From Acidobacteriota bacterium (GTDB lineage: Bacteria > Acidobacteriota > Polarisedimenticolia > QHYA01): a DNA stretch of 7,560 nt. The notes below the pieces were generated by a model. That model saw only the letters and a list, made by a program, of their open reading frames with translations. It did not search any database and was not told the origin of the DNA. Below, piece after piece: positions 5,813-7,560 of this stretch. How positions within the stretch are numbered: the first letter of the stretch is position 1; every line of letters begins with the position of its first letter. A program made the position numbers and the translations under genes. Location: assembly GCA_003223995.1 (NCBI GenBank), contig QHYA01000175.1, positions 1-7,560 on the forward strand. Direction: 5' to 3'.

Positions 5813-6562
5813 CTAGAGGACACTGGAGAGCAGGGCGTGATGGTAATAGAAGAGCGCCGGAGCCGCCAGCAGCAGACTGTCCACCCGGTCGAGAACTCCG
5901 CCGTGTCCAGGCAGGATGGCGGCGCTGTCCTTCGCTCCCGCCGCACGCTTGACGACCGATTCAGCCAGATCACCGGCGATCCCTGCCCTCAACCTGGGAG
6001 CCAGCGGCCTGCGGCCGAACCGGCTCCCGAAGAAATACGCGGCGGAGTCGCCCGACCAGACGGCGAACAGCAGCAGCACGAGAAGGTCCTGCCCGAGCGC
6101 GTCGCCACCCGAGGTCCCGAAGCGCCATTCCAGCGGAGCGAGCCCGCACCAGCTCGACCCTTCGGCGGGCGCGTCGTAGGACATCGACCGCAGGGCGATC
6201 TGATAGCCCAGGTTCAACCCCACGAAGGCGACGCTGAAGACCGTGCAGAGCGCCCCGTCCACGGCATCGGCGAAATCGCGCGCCCGGATCGCTCCCACGA
6301 TGATCGCTGTCGCCCCCGTGGCGACCATCGGCAGGGCCGCATCGACCTTCGGCACGGCGAAAGGGACCAGCACCGCCACGCTTCCCAGGATCCCGACCCA
6401 GCGGCACCCCCTGTGACCGGCGGCCCTGAGCAGGGAGAGCAGCTCCCAGGAGGCGAGCGCCGTGACGACGGTGATGAGAAGGCACCAGACCAGGGGCGAG
6501 CTGAGCTTGATGATCGCCCAGAGGATCGGCAGACCGACGACAGCGGTCAGGATACGCCGCAT
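5813..6562 (-). CDS. cdsA: Phosphatidate cytidylyltransferase (CDP-diglyceride synthase), with an internal deletion
   Basis: CdsA joins phosphatidate and CTP to make CDP-diacylglycerol, the precursor of membrane phospholipids, in the inner membrane. The 249-residue product begins MRRILTAVVGLPIL, has several hydrophobic segments, the motif VWSGDSAAYFFGSRFGRR at 168-185, and ends with the full family signature SVVKRAAGAKDS (202-213) and PGHGGVLDRVDS (218-229). Between LAPRL (187-191) and GDLAES (197-202) only five residues remain, whereas E. coli CdsA has about 49 there, including the invariant SPGKTWQG loop and a membrane helix. The frame is intact across the gap, so this is a clean in-frame loss of about 44 residues, not a frameshift. 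Activity is doubtful unless another copy exists. The start is ATG at 6562, 10 nt after the uppS stop, with no strong ribosome site; an upstream start at 6637 would lie within uppS. dxr follows 12 nt later. Confidence 0.9.
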   Translation of the reverse strand: MRRILTAVVGLPILWAIIKLSSPLVWCLLITVVTALASWELLSLLRAAGHRGCRWVGILGSVAVLVPFAVPKVDAALPMVATGATAIIVGAIRARDFADAVDGALCTVFSVAFVGLNLGYQIALRSMSYDAPAEGSSWCGLAPLEWRFGTSGGDALGQDLLVLLLFAVWSGDSAAYFFGSRFGRRPLAPRLRAGIAGDLAESVVKRAAGAKDSAAILPGHGGVLDRVDSLLLAAPALFYYHHALLSSVL

Positions 6563-6572
6563 GAAGCGGAAT

Positions 6573-7391
6573 TCAGCCCTGAAGCGCCAGGTGAGGGTCC
6601 GCCTCCCGCCTCCTCCCGCCGCCGCTGATCCCCCCATAGCGCCGCTCGCGCTTCTGATAATCGGCGATGGCCCGCATCAGCTCGACGCGGCGGAAGTCGG
6701 GCCAGAGCGTCTCCGTCACCCAGATCTCGGCGTAGGCGATCTGCCAGAGCAGGAAGTTGGACACGCGCATCTCGCCGCTGGTGCGGATGAGCAGGTCGGG
6801 GTCCGGCTGCCCGTTCGTGTAGAGCAAACGTGAAAAGCTCTCCTCGTCGAGCTTCTCCGGGGCGAGCCGCCCCGCCAGCGCCTCCTCCGCCGCCCGGCGG
6901 GCGGCATCGACGATCTCGGTCCGGCCGCTGTACGAAAGGGCGGTGTTGAAGAGCAGACCCGTGTTGCCCGCCGTGGCGTCCATCGCGGCTTGGAGCTCCC
7001 GGCGCACCGAAGGGAAGAGATCCTCGATCCTCCCGATGACCTGGAAGCGGATGTTGTTCCGGTGAAGAGTCCCCAGCTCCCTTCTGAGGTACTGCTTGAG
7101 CAGATCGAACAGGGTCTCGACCTCGGCATGGGGGCGCTTCCAGTTTTCCCGGGAGAAAGCATAGAGCGTCAGCACCTGGAGGCCCAGGCGGGCGGCGGCT
7201 TCCACCGTGTCGCGGACAGCCTCGATTCCCGCCCGGTGGCCCGCGACCCGCGGCAGGCGCCGCTTGCGGGCCCAGCGGCCGTTTCCGTCCATGATGATCG
7301 CGACGTGGCGGGGAAGACGCGTCAGGTCGAGGGAGTTGAGCAGACGCTCCTCTTCCGAGCCGGGCTCGGCCAGTCCCTCCAAGTTATTCAT
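6573..7391 (-). CDS. uppS: Undecaprenyl diphosphate synthase (cis-prenyltransferase)
   Basis: This enzyme adds isopentenyl units in cis to farnesyl diphosphate to make C55 undecaprenyl diphosphate, the carrier for peptidoglycan and surface polysaccharides. The 272-residue product has HVAIIMDGNGRWA at 29-41 (catalytic Asp35), YAFSRENWKRP at 77-87, FNTALSYSGRTEI at 148-160 and LLIRTSGEMRVSNFLLWQ at 200-217, then LWPDF near 229. An acidic N-terminal stretch of about 25 residues precedes the core, and an Arg/Gly-rich tail follows it. The ATG at 7391 is chosen because the TTG 60 bases upstream in the same frame lies in a promoter -35 box; GGGAG stands 12 nt before the ATG. It is the first gene of the cluster and probably drives cdsA, dxr, rseP and the xdhC-like gene as well. 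Confidence 0.96.
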   Translation of the reverse strand: MNNLEGLAEPGSEEERLLNSLDLTRLPRHVAIIMDGNGRWARKRRLPRVAGHRAGIEAVRDTVEAAARLGLQVLTLYAFSRENWKRPHAEVETLFDLLKQYLRRELGTLHRNNIRFQVIGRIEDLFPSVRRELQAAMDATAGNTGLLFNTALSYSGRTEIVDAARRAAEEALAGRLAPEKLDEESFSRLLYTNGQPDPDLLIRTSGEMRVSNFLLWQIAYAEIWVTETLWPDFRRVELMRAIADYQKRERRYGGISGGGRRREADPHLALQG

Positions 7392-7421
7392 GTCGTGAGG
7401 TTTCTCCCAAAGAACGACAGG

Positions 7422-7451
7422 ATTATAGCACCCGGAAAAATCGGCCGGCAA
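7422..7451 (-). promoter_or_regulatory. Sigma70-type promoter for the uppS cluster
   Basis: On the minus strand TTGCCG (7451-7446) and TATAAT (7427-7422) are separated by 18 bases. The -10 box is a perfect consensus preceded by TGC, an extended -10. Transcription would start near 7415, leaving a leader of about 24 nt before the uppS ATG at 7391. In a GC-rich window this AT-rich hexamer stands out. Confidence 0.75.
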
Positions 7452-7464
7452 CGAGAGGATGGCG

Positions 7465-7479
7465 GCAGCCTCAGGCTGC
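7465..7479 (-). other. Small hairpin with the galE-like stop codon in its loop
   Basis: GCAGCC-TGA-GGCTGC is a perfect 6-bp stem whose 3-base loop is the stop codon of the galE-like gene. No T-run follows directly, so it is a weak candidate for a terminator. It may only reduce read-through into the uppS promoter. Confidence 0.35.
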
Positions 7480-7560
7480 GGGCGGGTCCCCAGAACCTCG
7501 GGAATGGGCCCTGTGCCACCTCCAGGCCGTCTCGATGATCCGGGGCAGGTCCGACCGCGT
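7471..7560 (-). CDS. C-terminal end of a UDP-glucose 4-epimerase-like protein (partial)
   Basis: The frame enters at the right edge and ends at TGA (7473-7471), leaving 29 residues. The segment SDLPRIIETAWRWHRAHSRG matches the usual end of GalE-type epimerases, where a dl..ii.taw.Wh..Hp.Gy pattern closes the protein. A short Ser/Gly/Pro/Ala tail replaces the common GY ending. GalE interconverts UDP-glucose and UDP-galactose for surface sugars. The piece is too short to separate GalE from other epimerases of the extended SDR family. It lies 79 bases upstream of uppS, which has its own promoter. Confidence 0.65.
   Translation of the reverse strand, partial: TRSDLPRIIETAWRWHRAHSRGSGDPPAA

Noticed and set aside
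4100..6628. 842-codon open frame on the plus strand
   Set aside because: It lies antisense to rseP, dxr and cdsA, all strongly recognised. The translation is Arg/Pro/Gly-rich with no motifs, a typical product of high-GC antisense frames.
6563..6637. Longer cdsA start at 6637
   Set aside because: It would overlap uppS by 65 bases and adds a Gly/Arg-rich stretch unlike CdsA, while ATG 6562 starts directly at the first membrane segment.

Overview
The window is high-GC bacterial DNA in which every supportable gene lies on the minus strand, so the genes read from right to left. Gene content and order (undecaprenyl diphosphate synthase, CDP-diglyceride synthase, DXP reductoisomerase, site-2 protease) are typical of a free-living Gram-negative-type bacterium. 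A guess at an uncultured Acidobacteriota-like lineage rests only on GC content, the gene mix and the pilin/ComEA/Avd-like cluster, and is weak. Nothing here is phage or a recognisable insertion sequence.

Right part (7560 to about 2506). The last 29 codons of a galE-like gene enter at the right edge. A 79-base gap follows, holding a good sigma70-type promoter. Then comes a tight cluster uppS - cdsA - dxr - rseP - xdhC-like. Spacing is 10 nt (uppS/cdsA), 12 nt (cdsA/dxr), then ATGA overlaps for dxr/rseP and rseP/xdhC-like, so the five genes are probably one transcript. The first four belong to cell-envelope and isoprenoid biology: dxr feeds the MEP pathway that makes isoprenyl diphosphates, uppS builds the C55 lipid carrier, cdsA makes CDP-diacylglycerol for phospholipids, and rseP cuts membrane proteins. 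The fifth, an XdhC/CoxI-family molybdenum-cofactor protein, is out of place. The cdsA copy appears to lack an internal block of roughly 44 residues that includes the conserved SPxKTxxG loop. This is the most striking anomaly of the window.

Middle (about 2025 to 2505). This is 481 bases without a recognisable gene, rich in inverted repeats. Next to the following gene lies a perfect 14-bp stem whose C-rich loop could pair with a downstream G-run (a possible H-type pseudoknot), then a GAAA-tetraloop hairpin abutting a strong Shine-Dalgarno sequence.

Left part (2024 to 1). A second overlapping gene group encodes an exported ComEA-like helix-hairpin-helix DNA-binding protein, a GspH/FimT-type prepilin with a class III signal, and a small all-helical protein resembling the Avd/S23 four-helix-bundle family. 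The first pair overlaps by GTGA and the second by 26 nt. This looks like a surface-pilus/DNA-handling module with an unusual third member. After a short gap, the start of an unrecognised secreted protein runs off the left edge.
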